Of a stretch of 64,000 nucleotides of DNA, positions 8,102 through 16,638 are shown piece by piece. The translations under genes were made by a program, and so were the position numbers. The notes beneath the pieces were generated by a model that saw only the letters and a program-made list of their open reading frames with translations, did not search any database and was not told the origin of the DNA. How positions within the stretch are numbered: the stretch's first letter is position 1; each line of letters begins with the position of its first letter. Where the stretch lies: assembly GCA_963768715.1 (NCBI GenBank), contig CAVYJC010000010.1, positions 124,001 through 188,000 on the forward strand, in the 5' to 3' direction. Origin of the DNA: DATKEJ01 sp963768715. GTDB taxonomy: Bacteria; Bacteroidota; Rhodothermia; Rhodothermales; DATKEJ01.

Positions 8102-11100
8102 ATGGGAAACAATCATCGTATGATTCGGAGCCTCGCCTGGACGCTTACGCTGGCGGCCGTATTGCTATGGGCCCCCGAAAGCCTGCAGGCTCAGTACTTC
8201 CGGTTCGGCAAGAATAAAGTGCAGTACCAGTCGAAGGATTGGTTCTACGTCCAGTCAAAACACTTCGACGTTTATTACTACGAGCCCGGGGGGAAATACC
8301 TCGCCGAATTCGCCGCGCGCGCGGCCGAAGACTCATACGTCGATATCTCGAAGGACTTCCAGCATGAGATCTCCGACCGGATCGCCATTCTCGTCTACCA
8401 GAGCCACAACGACTTTGCTGTCAACAATGCCGCCCCGCTACCTGAATACGCCGAGGGAATCGGGGGCGTGACGGAGTTGTTCAAGAACCGAATCGCGATT
8501 CCTTTCACAGGCGACTATCGCAGTTTCCAACGGGTGATTCACCACGAGCTGGTCCACGCCGTCATCAACGACATGTTTTACGGTGGTTCCATTCAGTCCA
8601 TCATTCAGAACAACATCAGCCTGCGGATTCCCGCCTGGTTCAACGAGGGTCTGGCCGAATACGAGGCGCTCGGATGGGACACGCAGTCGGATATGTATAT
8701 CCGTGACGCCATCCTCAACGACAACCTGGCGCCGATTCCCTACCTCTCGGGCTATTTCGCCTACCGAGGCGGACAGAGTGTGTGGGACTACGTGAGCGAG
8801 CAGTACGGGCGTGAGAAAATCGGCGAAATCATGCAGCGGCTTCGCCTGACCCGCTCGGTCGAGGCTAGTTTCCAGAGGGCGACAGGATTGACTTTGGAGG
8901 AGTTGTCGGAACGCTGGCAAAAGGCGCTGAAGAAAGTGCACTGGCCGGAAATGGCGGCCCGAGAAGATCTGGACGAGATTGCCAAACCGATCGTTACGCG
9001 GGAGAAGGGATACTACAATACGAGCGCCGCCATTTCGCCGCAGGGCGATCGGATCGCCTACATCTCCACGAAAGATGGGCTGTTCGACGTCTACATCACG
9101 AACGCGAATGACGGCAGGAAAATTGAAAAACTCATCGACGGACAGGATAACACGGAGTTCGAAAGCCTGAAGATCCTTACCCCGGGTATCAGTTGGAGTC
9201 CGAACGGACGTCAGATCGCCATCGCCGTCAAGAGCGGCTCGAGCGACGCCATCACCGTCGTCGACGTTCGAACAAAGAAGTCGACTCAGTATCGCATTCC
9301 CGGAATCGACGCAATCATATCCGTCGCCTGGAGTCCTGACGGAGGAAGGATTGCGTTCTCCGGCTCCATGGATGCCCAGACGGACATCTTCGTGCTCGAC
9401 ATGGCGAGCCAGGAGACCGTAAATATTACGAACGACATCTTCTCCGACCACGAGCCGTCGTGGAATCCGGATGGAACGGCCATCGTGTTCCACAGCGACC
9501 GGGGTGATTACACGCAGCTGGGGCGGTTCCGACCCGACAATTTTGAGATGATCGACCACGACTACAGTCAGTTCGACATCTATCGCGTCGTGCTGGGTTC
9601 TGCGGAAGCTGAACGATTGACGTTCGACGAGACGTGGGACGATCGCAGCGCCAAGTTCGGTGACGACCCGAACAAGCTCCTCTTCATCTCGGATCGGAAT
9701 GGTATCTACAACCTCTATGAGAAGGACCTGATCACGGGTCGTGAGCGCCCGTTGACGGACGTGCTCGTTGGAATCATGCAGGTGTCGCTCTCGCGAGACG
9801 CCAACAAGGCGGCGATCGTAAGCCTTAAGGAGGGCACGCCTTCGATCTTCATGTTGAAGACGCCCTTCGATCGCCAAATCAAGGGAGACAGACTTGTGCC
9901 CAACGTCTGGGCTGAGCGCGTGATGCAGGACAGCGAGGGACCGAAGGCCCCGGCGATCACGCTGGCTTCGGAGGCCACGCTGCAGCGAAACCCGCTCCTC
10001 CGCGACGCCTCCGACGGTGTTCCTTTCGTGAAAACATTGGAGCGGCATCCCTCAGGGGCTTTGGCGTCCCGATCGACTACGACAGGAATGGGGACCGACG
10101 GCGAGAACACGGGCGAAAAGGCGGCGCCCAAAGACACGAGTCAGGCCTTGACGAGTCTCGACAAGATCGATTTCCGCAATTACGTCTTTTCTGATGCCTT
10201 CGACGCACCGAAGGAGGACAGCGAAGTCGACGAGGAGTACATCAATCCCTTTGAGCCTGAAGACAACGTTACCAAGGACGGCCATCTGAAGCAGAAGAAG
10301 TACAAGCTGACCTTCTCTCCCGACATCATTTACGGCACGGCCGGCTACGACGCGCTGTATGGGGGCGTTCAGGGACTGACGCAGATGATGTTCAGCGACG
10401 TGCTCGGTAATCACCAGATATATGCCGCGACGAATCTGCTCATCGATCTTCGGAACTCCGACTACCTGATTGCCTACAGTTACCTGCCCAAGCGGATCGA
10501 CTACACGCTGAGTGTTTTCCATTCCGCGCGCATCCTTACGGCGAACGGGGGATTCTCATACTTCCGCTATCGCTACTACGGCGGGGGCGGCAGCATGAGC
10601 CTGCCTCTCGACAAGTTCCGACGGCTTGACTTCAGCTTGTCGCTGATGGACGTCAGCCAGACCGACATCAACAACGTGACCGTGCCCTCTGAGTCGAAAG
10701 CGTTCCTTTACCCCTCGTTATCGTACACAAAGGATGTCACGATTCCAGGCTATATCGCCCCTGCCAGCGGCTACCGTTACGCCGTGAGCCTGTCAGGGAC
10801 ACCGGGAGGGATTTCCAACATTCGCTTCGGGACCCTGCTCGGTGATTTCCGATTCTATCAGTCGCTCGGCTATGGTTACACGATTGCATTCCGTGGCTCT
10901 GCCGCGAAATCGTTCGGTCCGAACGCCCAGCGCTTCTATTCGACAGGCGTAGCGAACTGGATCAACAACTCGTTCGACAACTACAACGGCTTCCCGATTA
11001 CAGAAGTCTCGGACTTCGTGTTCGCGACACCCGTTATGCCGATTCGAGGCGCCGAAATCAACACGCAGAACGGGACCTATTTCGGCTTGGCCAACGCCGA

Positions 11101-11401
11101 GTTTCGATTCCCCCTCTTTGCGGCGCTGCTTCCAGGTCCGATACCCCTCTTCCCGCTTTACAACCTCCAGGGCGTCGGTTTCATCGATACGGGAACGATA
11201 CGCGGGGGAGTGAAGGATGAGGCGACCGAGGATTTACTCGATCAATTCAGATTCTTCGGCCACAAAGACCTCATGGTTGGCATGGGCTTCGGATTGCGAA
11301 CGATCATGCTCGGGTACCCCGTCCGCCTCGACTGGGCATGGCCATACAATGGCGATTTCGGCAAGCGCCGGGTATACTTCTCAATCGGGTTCGATTTCTA
11401 A
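8102..11401 (+). CDS. Exported gluzincin-like peptidase / TolB-like propeller / outer-membrane barrel protein
   Basis: Very large exported protein (about 1,100 residues). MIRSLAWTLTLAAVLLWAPESLQAQ is a signal peptide; starts at 8081, 8102 or 8120 are possible. Residues 40-290 form a peptidase MA-like domain with HELVH (about residue 148) and the downstream glutamate in WFNEGLAEYEA, a complete gluzincin zinc site. Residues 300-620 contain repeated WSPDG/WSPNG and WNPDGTAIVFHSD blades of a PD40/TolB-type beta-propeller. After a linker the last 370 residues are a beta-barrel of the BamA/Omp85 surface-antigen type, ending FSIGFDF with the terminal Phe expected for barrel insertion. It therefore probably sits in the outer membrane with the other domains in the periplasm. 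It is monocistronic, closed by the terminator at 11463. Substrate unknown. Confidence 0.85.
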   Translation: MGNNHRMIRSLAWTLTLAAVLLWAPESLQAQYFRFGKNKVQYQSKDWFYVQSKHFDVYYYEPGGKYLAEFAARAAEDSYVDISKDFQHEISDRIAILVYQSHNDFAVNNAAPLPEYAEGIGGVTELFKNRIAIPFTGDYRSFQRVIHHELVHAVINDMFYGGSIQSIIQNNISLRIPAWFNEGLAEYEALGWDTQSDMYIRDAILNDNLAPIPYLSGYFAYRGGQSVWDYVSEQYGREKIGEIMQRLRLTRSVEASFQRATGLTLEELSERWQKALKKVHWPEMAAREDLDEIAKPIVTREKGYYNTSAAISPQGDRIAYISTKDGLFDVYITNANDGRKIEKLIDGQDNTEFESLKILTPGISWSPNGRQIAIAVKSGSSDAITVVDVRTKKSTQYRIPGIDAIISVAWSPDGGRIAFSGSMDAQTDIFVLDMASQETVNITNDIFSDHEPSWNPDGTAIVFHSDRGDYTQLGRFRPDNFEMIDHDYSQFDIYRVVLGSAEAERLTFDETWDDRSAKFGDDPNKLLFISDRNGIYNLYEKDLITGRERPLTDVLVGIMQVSLSRDANKAAIVSLKEGTPSIFMLKTPFDRQIKGDRLVPNVWAERVMQDSEGPKAPAITLASEATLQRNPLLRDASDGVPFVKTLERHPSGALASRSTTTGMGTDGENTGEKAAPKDTSQALTSLDKIDFRNYVFSDAFDAPKEDSEVDEEYINPFEPEDNVTKDGHLKQKKYKLTFSPDIIYGTAGYDALYGGVQGLTQMMFSDVLGNHQIYAATNLLIDLRNSDYLIAYSYLPKRIDYTLSVFHSARILTANGGFSYFRYRYYGGGGSMSLPLDKFRRLDFSLSLMDVSQTDINNVTVPSESKAFLYPSLSYTKDVTIPGYIAPASGYRYAVSLSGTPGGISNIRFGTLLGDFRFYQSLGYGYTIAFRGSAAKSFGPNAQRFYSTGVANWINNSFDNYNGFPITEVSDFVFATPVMPIRGAEINTQNGTYFGLANAEFRFPLFAALLPGPIPLFPLYNLQGVGFIDTGTIRGGVKDEATEDLLDQFRFFGHKDLMVGMGFGLRTIMLGYPVRLDWAWPYNGDFGKRRVYFSIGFDF

Positions 11402-11462
11402 GAGACATCACGTAGCGCGATTGTCACCCCTGCACTCGGGGCGTATATTTCGCAATTAGCTG

Positions 11463-11500
11463 AGACGCGAGTCGGTTTCGATTCGCGTCTTCCTTTTTTT
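11463..11500 (+). terminator. Rho-independent terminator after the propeller-barrel gene
   Basis: An 8-bp perfect stem (AGACGCGA at 11463-11470 with TCGCGTCT at 11483-11490) is followed by a seven-T run at 11494-11500. It lies 62 bp past the stop of the large barrel protein and 40 bp before tig, so it isolates the upstream gene from the tig-clpP group. Confidence 0.9.
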
Positions 11501-11539
11501 AGCCCGAACTCCGGCGGAGCAAATCGAAGCCCCCCTCTG

Positions 11540-12826
11540 ATGGAAACAACGATCACACAAGTATCACCTGTCGAATTCGAGCTCGAGATTCGGGCGCCGA
11601 AAGAGGTCCTCGAACCGAAAATCGACCAAGCGGTTCGGGAACGACGGCACCACGTAACGCTCAAGGGATTTCGGCCGGGACGCGTGCCACTGTCGCTCGT
11701 CAGAAAACTGCATGGCCGAGCGATTTCGTACGAGGTCGTCGATAACCTCATTCAGGAAACGTATAAGGGAGAGGTCCTGGAATCGGCCGCGCACGATGTT
11801 CTTGGCTCACCGACGATCACGAAACTTGAATACGAGCCCGAGGGAGATCTGCTCGCCTCGGTCCAGTTCGGCGTACGTCCGACTTTTGAGCTCAACGATC
11901 TTTCCGCCGAAAAACTCACGCGGTATGCCCATGAAGTCTCCGACGAAGAGATCGAAGACGAGTTAACGCGTCTTAGAACCAGCCGTGCGACATTCACTCC
12001 GCGGGAGGAACCGGCTGAAGAAGAGGACTTCGTGCGCGTCGACCTTCAGCGGCTCGATGCAGAAACTGATGCGCCGTTGATCGGCGAGCGTCAGGAAGGC
12101 GTCACCTTCTTCCTGGGCGGCGAGCTGGATGCTGAAGCAAAACAGGCCCTTCTTGGAACGACGAAAGGCAGCACGGTTCGTTTCTCCCTGCCGATGCCTG
12201 ACTCCGACGAACGCAATCGGTATCAGGCCGAGGTTACGGAGGTCCAACGCCGGGATTTGCCCGACCTCACAGACGAATTTGCCTCCTCGGTTTCAGAAGG
12301 GGAAGTCGAAACGGCCGAAGCACTCCGTTCGGGTGTCGCCGATCGACTCCGCAAACAATGGGACCAGGCCCTTCGTGACCGCCTCGAAAGCGAGGCAATA
12401 AAGAAGCTCATTGAGCTCCATCCGTTCGAGGTGCCGCACGCCGTTATCGATCTGTATATCGATTCGATGATCGAGGATATAAAGCGTCGCAACAAGGGCG
12501 CTCTTCCCAAAGGATTCGACGGGCATGCCTTTCACCACGAGCGCCACGAGGAGGCCGAGGAAATGGCCCGGTGGATGCTGATCCGGGACAAGATCGTCGA
12601 GGAGAACAAGATTTTAGTCGAAGAATCGGACCTCGATGAGGCCTTTGCTGGAATGGGCCAAGCGGATGATCAATCTGGCGACTCGGTCAGGAAGATGTTC
12701 GAAAAGTACTATCCCGATATCGTGGATCAGATGAGCCGCCGCATTGAGAACAGAAAAGTCTTCGATTGGATACTCGACCAATTCGACCTCTCGGAGAAAG
12801 AGTGGCAAGACGATCGAGAAGCATAG
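11540..12826 (+). CDS. tig: Trigger factor, ribosome-associated chaperone and peptidyl-prolyl isomerase
   Basis: Ribosome-associated chaperone that meets nascent chains at the exit tunnel. The 428-residue protein has the N-terminal ribosome-binding domain (residues 1-140) with GFRPGRVPLSLVRK, the trigger-factor signature. A central FKBP-type isomerase domain (about 155-235; EEDFVRVDLQ, GVTFFLGGEL, YQAEVTEVQRRDLPDL) and a long helical C-terminal chaperone domain follow. Length is normal. It precedes clpP by 80 bp, the classical tig-clpP order. Confidence 0.95.
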   Translation: METTITQVSPVEFELEIRAPKEVLEPKIDQAVRERRHHVTLKGFRPGRVPLSLVRKLHGRAISYEVVDNLIQETYKGEVLESAAHDVLGSPTITKLEYEPEGDLLASVQFGVRPTFELNDLSAEKLTRYAHEVSDEEIEDELTRLRTSRATFTPREEPAEEEDFVRVDLQRLDAETDAPLIGERQEGVTFFLGGELDAEAKQALLGTTKGSTVRFSLPMPDSDERNRYQAEVTEVQRRDLPDLTDEFASSVSEGEVETAEALRSGVADRLRKQWDQALRDRLESEAIKKLIELHPFEVPHAVIDLYIDSMIEDIKRRNKGALPKGFDGHAFHHERHEEAEEMARWMLIRDKIVEENKILVEESDLDEAFAGMGQADDQSGDSVRKMFEKYYPDIVDQMSRRIENRKVFDWILDQFDLSEKEWQDDREA

Positions 12827-12906
12827 GTGGTATCGCCACCGGGCCGCGGAACCACCGTGCACCTGCACGGTTGCAACGCGGGTAGTTTCAGACTGTCAGG
12901 AGCACC

Positions 12907-13596
12907 ATGGTTGACGATTTTATAAAGTTCAGTAAAGGCATCACCTCGCTTCCGAGCGAGATATATAGCGGACCCTTCCGCGACCAGTCGATAAGCGGAC
13001 TCGTGCCCGTCGTCGTCGAGCAGACGACGCGAGGAGAACGCGCATATGACATCTTTTCGCGACTCTTGAAAGAGCGCATCGTGATCCTCGGAACACCGAT
13101 CAACGATCAGATCGCAAACCTGATCGTCGCCCAGCTGCTATTTCTCGCGTCTGAAGACAACGACAGGGACATCAACCTGTACATAAACTCCCCCGGTGGG
13201 GTGGTGTACAGCGGACTCGGCATATACGACACGATGCAGTACATCAGTCCGGGGATTGCAACAATCTGTGTAGGCCTGGCCGCATCGATGGGCGCCGTTC
13301 TTCTTGCCGCCGGCGAGAAGGGCAAACGCGCGGCCCTGCCGAACTCCCGAATCATGATCCATCAGCCACTCGGAGGAGCCGAAGGTCAAGCGTCGGATAT
13401 AGAAATTCAGGCTCGCGAGATTCTCTGGATGAAGCACCGACTGACAGAAATCATTGCGGTGCACACCGGCAGGAAGGCAGAACAGGTGCAGGTCGATGCG
13501 GATAGGAACTACTGGCTCGGTGCAGAAGAGGCCAAAGAGTACGGCCTGATCGACAACGTGCTGGTCCCGCAGGTGCCGAAGCCCAAGACAGACTGA
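12907..13596 (+). CDS. clpP: ATP-dependent Clp protease proteolytic subunit
   Basis: Self-compartmentalised serine protease that degrades substrates unfolded by Clp ATPases. The catalytic serine is in GLAASMGAVLLAAG and the histidine in RIMIHQPLGGAEGQ. The aspartate lies in the VDADRNYWL stretch. INSPGG is the conserved oxyanion region. At 229 residues it is longer than a minimal ClpP because of an N-terminal extension, which may be a propeptide. It follows tig. The usual next gene, clpX, is absent; a parvulin lipoprotein occupies that place. Between tig and clpP two short GC hairpins (GGTGG/CCACC and CCGTGC/GCACGG) occur without T-runs. Confidence 0.96.
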   Translation: MVDDFIKFSKGITSLPSEIYSGPFRDQSISGLVPVVVEQTTRGERAYDIFSRLLKERIVILGTPINDQIANLIVAQLLFLASEDNDRDINLYINSPGGVVYSGLGIYDTMQYISPGIATICVGLAASMGAVLLAAGEKGKRAALPNSRIMIHQPLGGAEGQASDIEIQAREILWMKHRLTEIIAVHTGRKAEQVQVDADRNYWLGAEEAKEYGLIDNVLVPQVPKPKTD

Positions 13597-13631
13597 TCGA
13601 TCTTCAAAACGGATCGCTTACGATCTATCGA

Positions 13632-14669
13632 ATGAGATCCAGGATCGCCGCGCTCGTCGCCTACATCGCAATCGTTGGTCTTTTCAGCGCATGCCAACGG
13701 GACGACCACGTCGAGTCCCTGGCCCCGCTTGAAGTGCCGTTCGACAGCTCGATTCACGATTCACTTATCGTTGCCACGGTAGAATACCATGGCGTCGTAG
13801 ACACATTTTCCACGGGCGAATTCAATACGAACATGGGGCGTCTGAACACGCTCTTCCCCGAGGTGATGCAGGACGAGGCGCGTTCTCTTCCGATTCGCGA
13901 GGAAATGATGCGGCAGTATGTCCTGGAGAGACTGCTGCTCAGGGAAGCAGCGAGACGCGAACTGATGCCCGACTCTTCGGCAATCGAGGCGGAACTGGAT
14001 CGATTCAAGTCCAAGTTTGAGTCCACAGATGCGTACCGGCAGGAACTCGAGGACATTCATCAAACGGAGTCAGATCTTAGAGAGCAGTTCCGTGCGACCA
14101 TCGCTCGTGAGGCATTGGTTCGGTCGATCGAAGACTCACTTCCTGCTCCGACAGCCAGTGAGGTGGAGAGCTACCGGGAGGCTTTGTCCACCCGGCTGCG
14201 TGTTCAGCACATCCTGATCGGCGTTCCAGAAGACGCGTCGAAGGAATCGCTCAAGGCATCTCGTCAACAGGCTGAGGAGTTGCTCGACAGTCTCGATGCC
14301 GGTCGTTCTTTTGCAATGCTTGCACGCCGGTTCAGCGATGACGCCGGATCGAAAGTCTCGGGAGGCGAACTCCCGTGGTTTCGGAGAGGCGAGATGGTAC
14401 CCGAGTTCGAAAAAGCGGCCTTCCAGCTCAAGGAGAAAGGAGACTACACACACGATCCGGTCCGGACGCCATACGGGTACCACCTGATACGTCTCCTCGA
14501 GCGGCAGAAGGATGACGTCGTCACGGCCGATTCAGCGCGGGCCCTCCTACTCAGACAGCGGGTCAGGGCGGCCCATGAGGAGCTTCAGCGTCGCCTTGTG
14601 AGCGGAGCCGTCGTCCGAACGAATCCCGACTTTATTCCGGCTTCCGCTTCTCTCGTGTCCGGCGAATAA
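13632..14669 (+). CDS. Parvulin-type peptidyl-prolyl isomerase lipoprotein (SurA/PrsA-like)
   Basis: Periplasmic folding factor anchored as a lipoprotein. The N-terminus MRSRIAALVAYIAIVGLFSAC ends in a lipobox with Cys21. A SurA_N-like helical region (residues 60-180) precedes one rotamase domain (about 190-290) with RVQHILIGV, FAMLARRFSDDAGSKVSGGE, FRRGEMVPEFEKAAF and TPYGYHLIRLLE, all hallmarks of parvulin folds. It would help fold exported or outer-membrane proteins. It starts 35 bp after clpP, so a protein-quality operon tig-clpP-PPIase is plausible. Its last 38 bp overlap the 3' end of the heparinase-like gene on the other strand. Confidence 0.9.
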   Translation: MRSRIAALVAYIAIVGLFSACQRDDHVESLAPLEVPFDSSIHDSLIVATVEYHGVVDTFSTGEFNTNMGRLNTLFPEVMQDEARSLPIREEMMRQYVLERLLLREAARRELMPDSSAIEAELDRFKSKFESTDAYRQELEDIHQTESDLREQFRATIAREALVRSIEDSLPAPTASEVESYREALSTRLRVQHILIGVPEDASKESLKASRQQAEELLDSLDAGRSFAMLARRFSDDAGSKVSGGELPWFRRGEMVPEFEKAAFQLKEKGDYTHDPVRTPYGYHLIRLLERQKDDVVTADSARALLLRQRVRAAHEELQRRLVSGAVVRTNPDFIPASASLVSGE

Positions 14670-16629
14670 GGGTGACGCCCAGACGACCGATCGTCTCGTC
14701 GCTGCGAGCGGAAAGCACGATTCGGAACAGACGCGCTCCCCACTGCGCCCGCAAGTGCTCGTCGTCGAGGTCGATCGGCTCGATTTTGGCAACGGCAGCC
14801 GTCGAATCGAACACGACCAGGACGTCGTCGTAACCCTGCTGGCTGAGTCGGATACGACCTGAATCGATCTGTTCCGGTGGAAGCGCCGTAATCAAATTGA
14901 CTCGCGGCGGCTCACGCAGGGTCGTTAGCGTGTACTCGTCGCTCACTTCGATCGCCCGCTCGTCGCGATTGAGGGCGATTGACCGCATCCAGCGCTCGAC
15001 GGCGGCTGAATCCGGGTAAGCGCCGGAGAGATCCATCCGAATCTCCGATCGTCGGGATGATGAATCGTACGTGACCTCGGATGCGGCGAACTCCCTCCCC
15101 TCCTTCTGCATCACGCCATTAATGGTAGGGTCGTTGTGATAGTCCGACTGGAAATTCCAGACCGTGTACCGATCAGAGGAAAATGTCGTACGGGTGTACG
15201 TTCCCGGGCCAACATCGATCAGAACAGGCCGGCCGCTTTCGTACACGATGAAGCTTCCGACGTCGTTGTGGTTATGATTCTCTCCGTTGTGACCCGCTTT
15301 TGCAGCCAGATAGAATCCCTCGACTGAATCCTCCACCTCTCTGGCCGCCATCACCTGTGTATCCGAAAGCCAGACGTCTGCGATCAGCGGCTGAATCGGC
15401 GTAACGGCGCGGAGTTCATCGATTGCGAGCAACCTTCTGATCTGCCTCATGATGGATCCAAAACGATCCTTTGTCATCCCTTCGCCGAGCCGTTCAACAC
15501 GGCTGAAATAGCCTGCGAAGCCCATAAGGCGATCGTCACCGATTCGCTTTCCGAAGAGGAGCATTACCGCCGGATCGGGAGAAACGCGCGGCGCGGCATC
15601 CGCGAAATTGATGAAGTAGGATCCACCAACGTAGGTTCGATAGATGAACCGCCCCATGTTCTGCACGAGCGGTTCGTCGTAAATCGAGATGCGTCCGCCG
15701 GTCGCCGAATGGAGGATCTCGAGCGCGTCCAGCAGGGAACCGCCGGCCCGATTCCAGTAGTTCGGACCCTCATCGCAACCCCCGTCGTCGGGATAACTGT
15801 TCATGAAAAGATCGAGCGTCTGAAGGACCTTGTACACGCCGAAGGCTCGCGCGTGGGGATCGGTTTCGACAATCAGGAGTGATGCAAGCCAGTTTGAGCC
15901 TACCCAGGGAGTCCAGTTGTTGATGACGGTGGGATCGAAACCCATCCACCAGAAATCATCTCGGGTTCTAAGTGGCTCGAGTATCCTTCGCCGAACCTCC
16001 AGACTAATTCTCTTGGTGACAAGGGGCGAGACGTCGTCGAGACGATCTCCCATGAAATAGAGGGTCCACGAGAGCAGCGCTCCTGTTTCGGCGGCGAAGA
16101 GATCCACAACGGGCTCCTCAGGGTCGGGTAACCCGAATCCTGCCGTCTGGAGATCGAGGTGTGCCGGGACGCCCCAGAAGGTCTCTTCGCATATCAACCA
16201 GACGCCGTCTGCGATATCATCGATGAAGCGTCCCTTGTTTTCCAACAGCTCGGCGATGACCATCGTGGCGAGTCGCTCGCGCCTTTTGAAGAAGATGCGC
16301 TGGTAGTTCGACCGGTTACCCGTTCGATCGAACTCCAGGAAAAGGCCGGCGGTGAGCGACTCCCAGGGTGAACCCATCAGGCTCTCGGCCGCGGCAATAT
16401 GGGCCTCCCTGGCCTTCTGCGGGATGGCCTCCCAGGCTGCCCTTTCGTCAATCTTCGGAAGCGGGTGCCACTGGCCCGGGGCAACGAGAACATCGTAAAC
16501 GGTAGCCGGGTCGTATCGGGACGTAAGGAGATTCCTTTCGGTGAGATGCAGCTTCTGCGCCGCGGCATCGGTTCCGAACGCCGCCGCAAGCAGGATAGCA
16601 ACCGCGATGCCTCGTACATAAACCCGCAT
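14632..16629 (-). CDS. Heparinase II/III family polysaccharide lyase
   Basis: Exported 665-residue protein with a signal peptide (MRVYVRGIAVAILLAAAFGTDAAAQ). An alpha/alpha-toroid region (about 50-350, with NNWTPWVGSNW and YPDDGGCDEGPNYWNRAGG) is followed by a beta-sandwich with the family signature HNHNDVGSFIVYESGRPVLI. This is the layout of heparinase II/III-type lyases, which cleave uronic acid-containing polysaccharides such as glycosaminoglycans, alginate or ulvan-like polymers by beta-elimination. The substrate cannot be read from the sequence. It lies 9 bp after the GH51 arabinofuranosidase gene in the same direction, pointing to joint use of a complex glycan. Confidence 0.85.
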   Translation of the reverse strand: MRVYVRGIAVAILLAAAFGTDAAAQKLHLTERNLLTSRYDPATVYDVLVAPGQWHPLPKIDERAAWEAIPQKAREAHIAAAESLMGSPWESLTAGLFLEFDRTGNRSNYQRIFFKRRERLATMVIAELLENKGRFIDDIADGVWLICEETFWGVPAHLDLQTAGFGLPDPEEPVVDLFAAETGALLSWTLYFMGDRLDDVSPLVTKRISLEVRRRILEPLRTRDDFWWMGFDPTVINNWTPWVGSNWLASLLIVETDPHARAFGVYKVLQTLDLFMNSYPDDGGCDEGPNYWNRAGGSLLDALEILHSATGGRISIYDEPLVQNMGRFIYRTYVGGSYFINFADAAPRVSPDPAVMLLFGKRIGDDRLMGFAGYFSRVERLGEGMTKDRFGSIMRQIRRLLAIDELRAVTPIQPLIADVWLSDTQVMAAREVEDSVEGFYLAAKAGHNGENHNHNDVGSFIVYESGRPVLIDVGPGTYTRTTFSSDRYTVWNFQSDYHNDPTINGVMQKEGREFAASEVTYDSSSRRSEIRMDLSGAYPDSAAVERWMRSIALNRDERAIEVSDEYTLTTLREPPRVNLITALPPEQIDSGRIRLSQQGYDDVLVVFDSTAAVAKIEPIDLDDEHLRAQWGARLFRIVLSARSDETIGRLGVTLIRRTREKRKPE

Positions 16630-16638
16630 GGCCTTTCC

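Noticed and set aside
8438..10048. 536-residue minus-strand frame opposite the propeller-barrel gene
   Set aside because: Shadow frame; the plus strand carries a signal peptide, a zinc site, propeller blades and a barrel.
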